A DNA stretch of 64,000 nt from Chelativorans alearensis (GTDB lineage: Bacteria; Pseudomonadota; Alphaproteobacteria; Rhizobiales; Rhizobiaceae), in the NCBI RefSeq assembly GCF_010993735.1, contig NZ_WQNI01000022.1:1-64000 (forward strand), given 5' to 3'. Both the position numbers and the translations under genes were made by a program. Below the pieces are notes generated by a model. That model ran no database searches. It worked only from the letters and a program-made list of their open reading frames with translations, and was not told the DNA's origin. Position 1 is the first letter of the stretch, and each line of letters opens with the position of its first letter. Positions 44,735 to 53,036 of this stretch are shown here, in pieces.

Positions 44735-45418
44735 TTAGCTTTCCCCCGCATCCAGCTCACCGCGCGCCTTGGCTTCGGAAACCTTGCCGATCGCGTCGGC
44801 CAGCGTATCCGGCGGCTGTGCGCCCATGAGGGCGTAGCGGCCTTCGAGGAGGAAGCAGGGGACGCCGGTTACGCCCATGCGGGAGGCGGTAGCGATCTCG
44901 GATTCGACTTCCGCGCGGTCGGCGGGGGTGGGGAGCAGTGTTTCCACCAGCGCGGCGTCCATGCCCGCCTGGCGCGCGGCCTCCAAAAGCACCGCGTGAT
45001 CGCCGACATTGGCTCCTTCCTCGAAATAGAGCCGGAAGAGCTGGCGCACGAGGCGGTTCTGCACATCCTCGCCGGCGGTCGCCGCCCAGCGGATGAGGCG
45101 GTGGGCGTCGAGCGTGTTGGGCGAGACCTTTATCGCCTCGAAGTCAAAGGCGATGCCGGCCGCCGCGCCGATTTCCCTCAGGCGGTCGTGCATGGCCTCG
45201 ATGCGGGCCGGATCGCCGAATTTGTTGATGAGGTAATCCTGGCGGTCGCGGCCTTCGGGCGGGATGGTCGGGTCGAGCTGATAGGGGCGCCAGCGGATCG
45301 ATACGCTGATGCCTTCCAGCCGATCGAGCGCGGCTTGCAGATTGCGCTGGCCGACATAACACCACGGGCAGACGACGTCGGAGACGACGTCGACGGCGAT
45401 AGCACTCGTCTCACTCAT
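44735..45418 (-). CDS. FrnE-like DsbA-family oxidoreductase
   Basis: 227 residues. The thioredoxin-like domain with a helical insert has the active site CPWC in VVSDVVCPWCYVGQRNLQ, and VTGVPCFLLEGRYALMGAQPP near the end, as in FrnE/2-hydroxychromene-2-carboxylate isomerase relatives. No signal peptide, so it is cytoplasmic, unlike the DsbA-like protein at 24 kb. FrnE of other bacteria is linked to oxidative stress. ATG 45418 lies 10 bases after the stop of the peptide-binding-protein gene, so they form one transcript. Confidence 0.88.
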   Translation of the reverse strand: MSETSAIAVDVVSDVVCPWCYVGQRNLQAALDRLEGISVSIRWRPYQLDPTIPPEGRDRQDYLINKFGDPARIEAMHDRLREIGAAAGIAFDFEAIKVSPNTLDAHRLIRWAATAGEDVQNRLVRQLFRLYFEEGANVGDHAVLLEAARQAGMDAALVETLLPTPADRAEVESEIATASRMGVTGVPCFLLEGRYALMGAQPPDTLADAIGKVSEAKARGELDAGES

Positions 45419-45428
45419 ATTCCTCGGC

Positions 45429-47264
45429 CTATTCCGGTTTGCGCCACCAGGCGAAGAGGTCGTAGCCATTGTTTGGCGCCGTTTCGGGATGTTCCAGATA
45501 GTTCCAGTAGGCGATCCACTTGTCGGTGTAGTGCTGCATGGGCACCATATAGGCGCCGGAAATGAGCAGGCGATCAAGGGCGCGTACGGCGGCGATATAG
45601 GTTTCCTCGTCGCCCGCGTTCAGCATGGCCTTGATCATCGCATCCACCGCCGGATCGGCGACGCCGGCCAGATTGAACGAACCTTCGGCATCGGCAGAGG
45701 ACGAGCCCCAGCGGCCGATCTGCTCGATACCCGGCGACAGCGAGCCGGAAAAGCCGACGGGGGCGATGATCATGTCGAAATCGAAGGTCTGCTTGCGCTG
45801 CTGGATCTGCGAATCATCGAGCATGCGCAGCGATACGCCGATGCCCAGCCGGCCGAGCGTGCGCTGGAACACGGCGGCGAAGCGCTCCTGCTCGGCGGAG
45901 ACGATGAGGATTTCAAAGGAAAGCGGCGCGCCGTCCGCATTCCTCAGGACGCCGCCTTCCAGCCTGTGGCCGGCTTCCTGCAGCATGGCGAGCGCTTGGC
46001 GCATCGTATCGCGGTCGATCCCGGCGGCATCGTCCGCGCCCTTGCCGTAGGTGCCGTCCATCACCGCCGGCAAGACCTTGTCGGCATAGGGTTCGAGCAG
46101 GTCCTTCTCGAGGCCGTTCGCCGGATTGCCCAGGGCCGAAAGCTGCGAGCCCTGCCAGAAGCTCAGCGTGCGCCGATACTCGCCGTCGAACATGTTGGTG
46201 TTGACCCAGCCGAAATCGTAGAGCATCGACAGCGCCCGCCGGACGGTGGGGTCGGCGAATTTCTCGCGCCGCGTGTTGAAGACGAAGCCGGTGACGACCG
46301 GCGGGATCCTCGTTTCGAAGGACTTGACGACGACATCGCCCTCGGCGGCGGCGGGAAAGTCGAAATCGCGGTCGATCCGGCTTGGTTCGAGGCCGGTATA
46401 CTGGGCACCGGCATAGGCCGAGCACAGCCCTTTCTTGAAGGCCTCGAACTGGGCGTTGCCGTTGAGGAAATAATCGATGTTGATGCGGTCGTAATTGGCG
46501 AAGCCGCGCATGGACGGCACGTCCTCGCCCCAATAGTCGGGGTTGCGCTGAAAGACGATGCGCTCGCCGGGCTTTACCGTTTCGATGGTGTAGGGGCCGC
46601 TGCCGATCACCGGCTCGAGGGTCGCCTGGTCGAAGGTCTCGCGGTCGAAGGCATGCGCCGGGACGACCGGCGTCAGGGCGACGATGAGCGGAAACTCGCG
46701 GTCGGCTTCTTCGTTGAAGGTGAAGCGCACGCTGCGCTCGCCCGTCTTCTCGATCTTCTCGATGCGGTCCATGCGGTCGCTGTAGGGCGGGCGGCCCTTT
46801 TCGGCGAAGGTCTCGTAGGTGAAGATCACGTCCTCCGGCCTCACCGGCTGGCCGTCGGACCATTTGGCATCGGGGTCGAGATGAAATTCCGCATAGGTGC
46901 GCTCGTCGTCCATCTCGACGGACTCGGCCAGGAGCCCGTAGAGCGAGAAGGGTTCGGCGTCGCTGCGGCGCATCAGCGGCTCGAAGACGAGATTGCCGAA
47001 GATGGAATCGATGACGCCGCGCGCCGTGGTGCGCATGCTCTTCAAGATGAAGGGGTTGAGATTGTCGAAGGAGCCGACCACGCAATAGGTGATCGCGCCG
47101 CCCCTCGGCGCTTGCGGATTGGCATAGGGAAAATGCGTGAAATCGGCCGGAAGCGCCGGCTCGCCGTTCATGGCGATGCCGTGGGCGGGGGCCTCCTCGG
47201 CATGCGCGGCACCGCTGAGCGCCAGGACGGTGACGAGCGCCGGGATCAGATTTGCGCGAAACAT
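45429..47264 (-). CDS. Extracellular solute-binding protein family 5 (YejA-like)
   Basis: 611 residues with a signal peptide (about 1-22, ending GAAHAE). The mature protein follows the SBP_bac_5 plan: ADFTHFPYANPQAPRGGAITYCVVGSFDNLNPF, WSDGQPVRPEDVIFTYETF, GSGPYTIETVKPGERIVFQRNPDYWGED and VRRALSMLYDFGWVN. The opening AHGIAMNGEPALPADF is typical of the YejA branch, which imports peptides, including microcin C in E. coli. Permease and ATPase genes (yejBEF) are not adjacent, so it may serve a transporter encoded elsewhere. Confidence 0.9.
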   Translation of the reverse strand: MFRANLIPALVTVLALSGAAHAEEAPAHGIAMNGEPALPADFTHFPYANPQAPRGGAITYCVVGSFDNLNPFILKSMRTTARGVIDSIFGNLVFEPLMRRSDAEPFSLYGLLAESVEMDDERTYAEFHLDPDAKWSDGQPVRPEDVIFTYETFAEKGRPPYSDRMDRIEKIEKTGERSVRFTFNEEADREFPLIVALTPVVPAHAFDRETFDQATLEPVIGSGPYTIETVKPGERIVFQRNPDYWGEDVPSMRGFANYDRINIDYFLNGNAQFEAFKKGLCSAYAGAQYTGLEPSRIDRDFDFPAAAEGDVVVKSFETRIPPVVTGFVFNTRREKFADPTVRRALSMLYDFGWVNTNMFDGEYRRTLSFWQGSQLSALGNPANGLEKDLLEPYADKVLPAVMDGTYGKGADDAAGIDRDTMRQALAMLQEAGHRLEGGVLRNADGAPLSFEILIVSAEQERFAAVFQRTLGRLGIGVSLRMLDDSQIQQRKQTFDFDMIIAPVGFSGSLSPGIEQIGRWGSSSADAEGSFNLAGVADPAVDAMIKAMLNAGDEETYIAAVRALDRLLISGAYMVPMQHYTDKWIAYWNYLEHPETAPNNGYDLFAWWRKPE

Positions 47265-47530
47265 CGTCAAAACCTCGTTCTGGGAATATGGATCGACTCG
47301 ATTGCCGGAGCCGGCGCATCCTCGCGCCGAGGATGCCGTTTGTCCACGCCGGTAAGCGGATTTCGCCGATGATATCGCCAATGATATCGATTGCAGCGAA
47401 GCCGTAGCACTGGATTCGCCGTCACAGGCGTTGTAACAGGCGGGCAGGCCTTGCTGTCGCCGCATTCGGCCAACAGTTACGGTAACCAGCGCAGCCCGAC
47501 GGCTGTAAATTCGAAAGGAACGGGAAAACG

Positions 47531-48160
47531 ATGATGAGCCTGAAAGCGAGAGCGAGCTGCTTGGCGGCCGCTTTTTCCGGTACGCTCGGTCTGGCCGCCG
47601 TCGGCTACGGCAGTGCCGCATTCGCCCAGCAGGAGCCGCCCCAGGGCTGGTTCAAGGCCTGCACCAAGCAGGAGGAAGTGGATGTCTGCAACGTGCAGTT
47701 CATGCTGCGGGCGAATTCCGGCCAGCTTCTGACGAGCGTGAACCTGATCGAGGTCACGGGAAAGGTGAACCGGCGCGTGCTGCAGATCGCCGTGCCGACG
47801 GGCCGTCTCGTCCCGCCCGGCGTCGGCCTTCAGATCGACAACGGCAACACACAGAAGGTCGACTACGCCATTTGCGTGCCGGACCGCTGCGTGGCCGAGG
47901 CCCAGCTGACCGACGAAATGGTCAATTCCTTCAAGCGCGGTTCCGAATTGACCCTGACCTCCGTCAACTTCCAGAACCAACCGAACCCGGTCAAGGTGAC
48001 CCTGCAGGGCTTCACCGGAGCCTATGACGGCGAACCGCTGGAGCAGAGCGACCTCGACGAGCGGCAAAAGAAGCTCGAAGAGTTCGTCAGCAAGAACAAC
48101 GAGGAGTTCGCCGAGAGGCTCAAGCAAGCCCAGGAGAACGCCAAGCAGCAGTCGCAGTAG
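47531..48160 (+). CDS. ialB: Invasion-associated locus B (IalB) family protein
   Basis: 209 residues with a signal peptide (about residues 1-32, ending AAFAQQ). The IalB domain (about 38-170) includes GWFKACTKQEEVDVCNVQF, RRVLQIAVPTGRLVPPGVGLQID and YAICVPDRCVAEAQL, with two cysteine pairs. The last 35 residues form a charged helix or coiled coil (DLDERQKKLEEFVSKNNEEFAERLKQA). The name comes from Bartonella; most rhizobial copies are conserved periplasmic proteins without a shown role in invasion. ATG 47531 and 47534 are adjacent. Confidence 0.9.
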   Translation: MMSLKARASCLAAAFSGTLGLAAVGYGSAAFAQQEPPQGWFKACTKQEEVDVCNVQFMLRANSGQLLTSVNLIEVTGKVNRRVLQIAVPTGRLVPPGVGLQIDNGNTQKVDYAICVPDRCVAEAQLTDEMVNSFKRGSELTLTSVNFQNQPNPVKVTLQGFTGAYDGEPLEQSDLDERQKKLEEFVSKNNEEFAERLKQAQENAKQQSQ

Positions 48161-48181
48161 GCTGCGGCTTTGCCGAACGGA

Positions 48182-48208
48182 AAACAGGGCCCTTGCGGCC
48201 CTGTTTTT
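48182..48208. terminator. Bidirectional rho-independent terminator (ialB / hspQ)
   Basis: Arms AAACAGGGCC (48182-48191) and GGCCCTGTTT (48197-48206), loop five, then more Ts on the plus strand; the minus strand reads CTGTTTT after the stem. It serves the two convergent genes. Confidence 0.85.
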
Positions 48209-48241
48209 GTTTGTTTTCTGGGTGCTGGCGCCGACGCGAGC

Positions 48242-48574
48242 CTAATGATGCTGCCGGGTGCGTGGCTCGTAGCGGCCGTCGGCGGTCTCGACGAAGAGCT
48301 CGGCAAGCTGGGGATGGCGGACCGGCTCGCCCGACTCGTCTTCGAGGAGATTCTGCTCGGAGACGTAGGCGACGTATTCCGTCTCCTCGTTCTCGGCGAG
48401 GAGATGGTAGAAGGGCTGGTTCCTGGCCGGCCGCACCTCGGCGGGAATGGCTTCGTACCACTCCTCGGTGTTGGCGAATTCCGGGTCGACGTCGAAGATG
48501 ACGCCGCGAAAGGGAAATAGCCGGTGGCGGACCACCTGGCCTATTGAAAACTTCGCTGTCTTTATGTTCTGCAT
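48242..48574 (-). CDS. hspQ: HspQ heat-shock protein
   Basis: 110 residues: AKFSIGQVVRHRLFPFRGVIFDVDPEF, EEWYEAIP, RPARNQPFYHLLAENEETEYVAYVSEQNLLED. This is the HspQ/YccV-TPR-like fold. In E. coli HspQ binds hemimethylated DNA and acts as a specificity factor of Lon protease. The length is normal. It is divergent from the AEC transporter gene with about 100 bases between. Confidence 0.93.
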   Translation of the reverse strand: MQNIKTAKFSIGQVVRHRLFPFRGVIFDVDPEFANTEEWYEAIPAEVRPARNQPFYHLLAENEETEYVAYVSEQNLLEDESGEPVRHPQLAELFVETADGRYEPRTRQHH

Positions 48575-48679
48575 TTCATTCAGCCTTTGCCCCTATGTGG
48601 CGCAGCTTCAGGCACAATTCAATCCCGTACCCGTTTCCGGGGCCGCACCGCACCGATAGGCGGAAAAAAAGGGGCTTCC

Positions 48680-49642
48680 ATGGCGCATGTTGCTGGTCTC
48701 GTCCTGCCGTTTTTCGGCCTGATCTTCATCGGCTATGTTGCCGCCAGGCTCATCCGCCAGCCGATCGAGGCGCTGGGATGGATGAATATCTTCGTCGTCT
48801 ACGTGGCCTTGCCGGCGCTTTTCTTCCAGCTGATCGCCGAGACGCCGGTCGAGCGCCTCACCGAGTGGCGGTACGTTGCCGGCGTGGTGCTGGCCACCTA
48901 TGCGGTTTTTTCCATCATGTTCCTCGTATCGGTTGCCGTGAGCCGCGGGGCGATCGCGGAGGGCACGATCAAGGGGCTTGCGGCCTCCTACGGCAATATC
49001 GGCTATATGGGGCCGGGCCTGGTGCTGCTGGCCTTCGGGCCGGAGGCGGCCGTGCCGGTGGCGCTCATCTTTTCCTTCGAGAATATCGTTCACTTCACCG
49101 TCGCGCCGATGATGATGGCGATCGCCGGCGGCCGGAAGGAGAGTATGCGCAAGCTCGTCCTCGGCGTGATCAGGAGCATCGTGCTGCATCCCTTCATTCT
49201 CGCCACCGCGGCAGGTGTCGCGGCGGCGTTCTTCGATTTTCAAGCGCCGCTGCCGCTCGATCGCCTGCTTGGGTATCTGGCGGGCGCGGCGGCACCTTGC
49301 GCATTGTTTGCGATGGGCGTGACGCTGGCCCTGAGGCCGATCCGCCGCGTGCCGCGCGAGCTCGGCGCCATCAGCCTTCTGAAGCTCGTCGTTCATCCGC
49401 TGCTTTGCTATGTCCTGCTCAGTCTCATCGGCGATTTCCCGGAGACCTGGCTCTACACCGCCGTCCTCATGGCCGCGCTGCCGACGGCGACCAATGTCTA
49501 CGTCATCGCCCAGCATTACGGCGTGTGGGTGGAGCGCGCCTCGGCGAGCGTGCTCATAACGACTGCGCTTTCGGTGCTCACCGTTACCGGCCTGCTTTAC
49601 GCGATCACCAACGGCTATATTCCGCCCGACCTTTTTCCGTAG
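48680..49642 (+). CDS. AEC (auxin efflux carrier) family transporter
   Basis: 320 residues, about ten membrane helices in two inverted halves. Visible: LPFFGLIFIGYVAARL at the start, the central loop KESMRKLVLGVIRSIVLHPF, PCALFAMGVTLAL and MAALPTATNVYVIAQHYGV, the last being the conserved segment of the second half. AEC members carry organic acids such as malonate; the substrate cannot be told. ATG 48680 (MAHVAGL) follows AAAAGGGG. Confidence 0.88.
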   Translation: MAHVAGLVLPFFGLIFIGYVAARLIRQPIEALGWMNIFVVYVALPALFFQLIAETPVERLTEWRYVAGVVLATYAVFSIMFLVSVAVSRGAIAEGTIKGLAASYGNIGYMGPGLVLLAFGPEAAVPVALIFSFENIVHFTVAPMMMAIAGGRKESMRKLVLGVIRSIVLHPFILATAAGVAAAFFDFQAPLPLDRLLGYLAGAAAPCALFAMGVTLALRPIRRVPRELGAISLLKLVVHPLLCYVLLSLIGDFPETWLYTAVLMAALPTATNVYVIAQHYGVWVERASASVLITTALSVLTVTGLLYAITNGYIPPDLFP

Positions 49643-49657
49643 CCTCGTGGTGCGATC

Positions 49658-50875
49658 CTAGGCGCGGCGCCCCGCCGACAGAAGCGCGGAAAAGCCGCTG
49701 CCGGGGCGCATGCCCTCGCGCATGAAGAAGCCGCGCAGGAAGGGCGCGCTGCCGAGGAGGCCGAGGCCGGCGCTTCTGGCAAGCTGCGCGGGAATGAGGG
49801 AGGAGAGCAGCGAGGCGTTGAAGAGGTTGACGGCGCTCGAGCGCGCCAGGATATCGGGGCGGCGGCGCATGTCGTAGAGGGCGAGGGCCGCCGTCGCGCC
49901 GGGATCGTCCGGATGCGTCTTCACCACCGCGGCAAGGTCCATGACGTCGCGGATGCCGAGATTGAGGCCTTGCGCGGTGATCGGCGGGAAGACGTGGGCG
50001 GCCTCGCCGACAAGGGCGATGCGCCTTGCGGCAAAGCGCGCCGGCAGGGCGGAGGAGAGGGGATAGACCTGGCGGCCGGGCTCCACCGTCACCTTGCCGA
50101 GGAAGGACTGCAGGCGCGCCTCCAGGCGCACGGACAGCGCCGCCTCGTCGAGGGCCGCCAGTTCCTCGGCCTCTTCGGGCCGCGTCACCCAGACGAGGCT
50201 CGAGCGGAAGCCGCCGGGGAGCGGCACCTGCGTGCACGGGCCGTGCTCGGTGTGGAGCTCGGTCGAGGTGAATTCGTGGTGCCGCGCGTGGCCGAAATTG
50301 AGCACAAGCGCGCTCTGCGGCAGACGCCGCGTGTGGGCGGAGATGCCGGCGGCCGCGCGGGCGGGGGAGTTGCGCCCATCGGCGGCGACGGCAAGCGCGG
50401 CATCGACCCTCGTTCCGTCGGCGAGCCGCGCGGAGACGAATTGCGGACCGGGCCGCCATTCCTCCACCAGGCTCTCGTGCCAGGAGATGCGGGCATCGCC
50501 GCGCGCCGCATCGGCCAGCGCCGCGTTGAGACGGGCGTTGGGGATGTTGAGGCCGAACGCCTCCTCGCCGATCTCGGCGGCGCGGAAGGTGACGGTCGGG
50601 CTGCGGATCAGCCTTTGCGTGGCGTCGACCACGCGCATGGTGGAAAGGGGGGCGGCCTCTTCGCGCAGCATATCGCCGAGGCCGAGCCCCTCAAGGAACT
50701 CCACCGCCGGACGCATCAGCGCCGTCGTGCGCTGGTCGGTCAGAACGGGCGGCGGGCCCGCCAGCACCACGCGCCGGTCGAGCGCGGCAAGCGCCAGGGC
50801 CGCGGCAAGGCCCGCCGGCCCGGTGCCCGCCACAAGTATCGTCCCGTCCCGATTGTCGTTCGCATCCTTGCTCAA
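49658..50875 (-). CDS. UbiH/COQ6-family FAD-dependent hydroxylase
   Basis: 405 residues with the three flavin motifs: ILVAGTGPAGLAAALALA (dinucleotide fold), VAADGRNSPAR (DG motif) and IALVGEAAHVFPPITAQGLNLGIRD (GD-like motif). The family hydroxylates the ring during ubiquinone synthesis (UbiH, UbiF, UbiI); which position cannot be told. In the third motif GEAAH replaces the common GDAAH, as in other alphaproteobacterial members. The apparent start is TTG 50875 with GAGAGGAAAG upstream; no early in-frame ATG exists. It converges on the AEC transporter with a 15-base gap. Confidence 0.88.
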   Translation of the reverse strand: MSKDANDNRDGTILVAGTGPAGLAAALALAALDRRVVLAGPPPVLTDQRTTALMRPAVEFLEGLGLGDMLREEAAPLSTMRVVDATQRLIRSPTVTFRAAEIGEEAFGLNIPNARLNAALADAARGDARISWHESLVEEWRPGPQFVSARLADGTRVDAALAVAADGRNSPARAAAGISAHTRRLPQSALVLNFGHARHHEFTSTELHTEHGPCTQVPLPGGFRSSLVWVTRPEEAEELAALDEAALSVRLEARLQSFLGKVTVEPGRQVYPLSSALPARFAARRIALVGEAAHVFPPITAQGLNLGIRDVMDLAAVVKTHPDDPGATAALALYDMRRRPDILARSSAVNLFNASLLSSLIPAQLARSAGLGLLGSAPFLRGFFMREGMRPGSGFSALLSAGRRA

Positions 50876-51155
50876 CAGGGGCTTTCCTCTCGATGATCCG
50901 TCCGCACATATAGGACAGGCGCGGGAAGACGATCAACGTGCGAAGGCGCCGCAGCCATTGCGACCGTGACACTTGGTTTTCCACACGGTTTGCCGGCATG
51001 ATACTGCATATGGCGGGGCGAGCCGTGTTAATGCGTTTGCCAGACGGCGAAACTTGCGCCGGAAAGGGGCAGAGGATGACCGGGCAAGGTTTTGCCATTC
51101 AGGGACGGTCGGCGAGGGCGACGCGCACATGCGCTCGCCCGGATGGGCGCCGGCC

Positions 51156-51890
51156 ATGAAGAAGCCCGCCATAAGGAAGAAGGTAACGGCGCCGCAGGCG
51201 AAGGCTTTTTCCGTCCATCTTCTGACCGCCTCCGGCTCGTTCCTCGCCTTCCTGTCGCTGGTGGCGGCGAGCGAGGAGCGCTGGACGGCGATGTTCTGGT
51301 GGCTGGGGCTGGCGCTTCTGATCGACGGCATCGACGGGCCGATCGCCCGCAAGCTCGAGGTCAAGGACGTGCTGCCGACCTGGTCCGGCGACATGCTGGA
51401 CAACATCATCGACTACGTGACCTACGTCCTCATCCCGGCCTTCGCGCTCTACCAGAGCGGCTTCATGGGCGAGGGGCTTTCCTTCCTGTCGGCGGCCATC
51501 ATCGTCGTGTCGAGCGCCATCTACTATGCCGACACGGGCATCAAGACGACGGAGAACTTCTTCAAGGGCTTTCCCGTCGTCTGGAACATGATCGTCTTCA
51601 CCCTGTTCGTCATCGGAACCGGCGAATATCTTTCCTTTGCGGTGGTGGTGGTGTCGGCGGTGCTGACCTTCGTGCCGATCCACTTCCTGCATCCGGTGCG
51701 GGTGCGGCGGCTCAGAACGCTGAACCTCGGCATCTTCCTGGGCTGGTGCGCCTTCGGCGCCGCCGCCCTGTTGCAGGACATGCAGGCCACCCTCATCGTG
51801 AAGGTCGGGATCGGACTGACGGGCATCTATCTCTACATTATCGGCGCGGTGATGCAGGCAATGCCGCAGCTTGGAAAAAAGGAGGCTTGA
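51156..51890 (+). CDS. pcs: Phosphatidylcholine synthase
   Basis: 244-residue CDP-alcohol phosphotransferase that makes phosphatidylcholine from CDP-diacylglycerol and choline in one step, a pathway typical of rhizobia and relatives. The active-site signature DGxxAR(x)8-9G(x)3D(x)3D is present in GIDGPIARKLEVKD...SGDMLDNIIDY. About seven to eight membrane helices; AFSVHLLTASGSFLAF and FPVVWNMIVFTLFVI are close to known rhizobial Pcs. ATG 51156 is taken; an in-frame ATG at 51129 is possible. The stop lies two bases before the next start. Confidence 0.95.
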   Translation: MKKPAIRKKVTAPQAKAFSVHLLTASGSFLAFLSLVAASEERWTAMFWWLGLALLIDGIDGPIARKLEVKDVLPTWSGDMLDNIIDYVTYVLIPAFALYQSGFMGEGLSFLSAAIIVVSSAIYYADTGIKTTENFFKGFPVVWNMIVFTLFVIGTGEYLSFAVVVVSAVLTFVPIHFLHPVRVRRLRTLNLGIFLGWCAFGAAALLQDMQATLIVKVGIGLTGIYLYIIGAVMQAMPQLGKKEA

Positions 51891-51892
51891 CG

Positions 51893-52864
51893 ATGGCCAA
51901 GGCAATCCGTGTGCATGAGACGGGCGGGCCGCAGGTTCTGCGCTTCGAGGACTATGATCCGGGAAAACCGGGCGCCGGCGAGGTGCTGATCGAGCACGAG
52001 GCGATCGGCCTCAACTTCATCGACATCTATTTCCGCACCGGGCTCTACAAGGCGGAAACGCCCTTCGTTCCGGGCGGTGAAGGGGCGGGCGTGGTGATCG
52101 AGACGGGCGAGGGCGTCGACGATCTGAAGCCGGGAGACCGCGTCGCCTACTTAACGAGGGGCGGCGCGTATGCGCAGTGGCGGCTGATGCCGGCCGACCG
52201 GCTGGTGCGCGTGCCCGACGGCATCTCCGACGAGCAGGCGGCGGCAATGATGCTGAAGGGCATGACGGCCTGGTATCTCCTGCGCCGCACCTACAAGGTT
52301 GAGGCCGGCGACACGATCCTCTACCACGCGGCGGCCGGCGGCGTCGGGCTCCTCCTTGGCCAGTGGGCCAAGCATCTGGGCGCAAGGGTCATCGGCACGG
52401 CGAGCTCGGATGAAAAAGCGGAGCTTGCGCGCGCCCACGGCTTCGACCATGTGATCGATTATACGAAAGAGGATTTCGTGGCGGCCGTGCGGGAGATCAC
52501 CGATGGGCGCATGTGCGACGTCGTCTACGATTCGGTCGGCAAGGACACGTTTCCGGCCTCCCTCGACTGCCTGAGGCCGCTCGGCATGTTCGTCAGCTTC
52601 GGCCAGTCCTCCGGCCCCATTCCCCCTTTCGACATCGCTCTTTTAGGCCAGAAAGGCTCGCTCTTCGCCACGCGGCCAAGCATCTTCAACTACGTCGCGG
52701 CAAGGAAGGATCTTGAGGATGCGGCCAGCGAGCTGTTCTCGGTCGTCGGCTCGGGCGCGGTGAAGGTGACGATCAACCAGCACTACAAGCTGTCGGAGGC
52801 GGCGCGGGCGCATGAAGACCTGGAGGGGCGGCGCACGACGGGCGCGAGCGTGCTTGTACCTTAG
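51893..52864 (+). CDS. NADPH:quinone reductase (zinc-independent MDR family)
   Basis: 323 residues. GroES-like N-terminal half (LNFIDIYFRTGLYKAETPFVPGGEGAGVV) and Rossmann half with YHAAAGGVGLLLGQWAKHLGARVIGTASS, lacking the catalytic zinc Cys of alcohol dehydrogenases, as in Qor/QorA. Such enzymes reduce quinones with one or two electrons from NADPH. It follows pcs with a strong GGAGG overlapping the end of that gene, so the two are co-translated; a functional link to phospholipid synthesis is not evident. Confidence 0.92.
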   Translation: MAKAIRVHETGGPQVLRFEDYDPGKPGAGEVLIEHEAIGLNFIDIYFRTGLYKAETPFVPGGEGAGVVIETGEGVDDLKPGDRVAYLTRGGAYAQWRLMPADRLVRVPDGISDEQAAAMMLKGMTAWYLLRRTYKVEAGDTILYHAAAGGVGLLLGQWAKHLGARVIGTASSDEKAELARAHGFDHVIDYTKEDFVAAVREITDGRMCDVVYDSVGKDTFPASLDCLRPLGMFVSFGQSSGPIPPFDIALLGQKGSLFATRPSIFNYVAARKDLEDAASELFSVVGSGAVKVTINQHYKLSEAARAHEDLEGRRTTGASVLVP

Positions 52865-52969
52865 GGGAGGGAGGGCGCTTGGCGCCAGCAGCGTTGCGGC
52901 CGCAAGCGACGCTGTAAGGTGTGGAAAAACTTGAAGCTGTTTCAATCGGGGCACGCCTATTGCAACGCA

Positions 52970-52997
52970 ATCTTGCGCGCCTACGATGGCTGTGGGA
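52970..52997 (+). promoter_or_regulatory. Candidate promoter of the BMP transporter operon
   Basis: TTGCAA (52970-52975), 16-base spacer, TACGAT (52992-52997), 40 bases before GTG 53037. The -35 overlaps a short palindrome, TTGCAACGCAA. By eye only. Confidence 0.3.
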
Positions 52998-53036
52998 ACT
53001 AAGAACAAAATAATGAACGGCTGAATGGGAGGTGTT

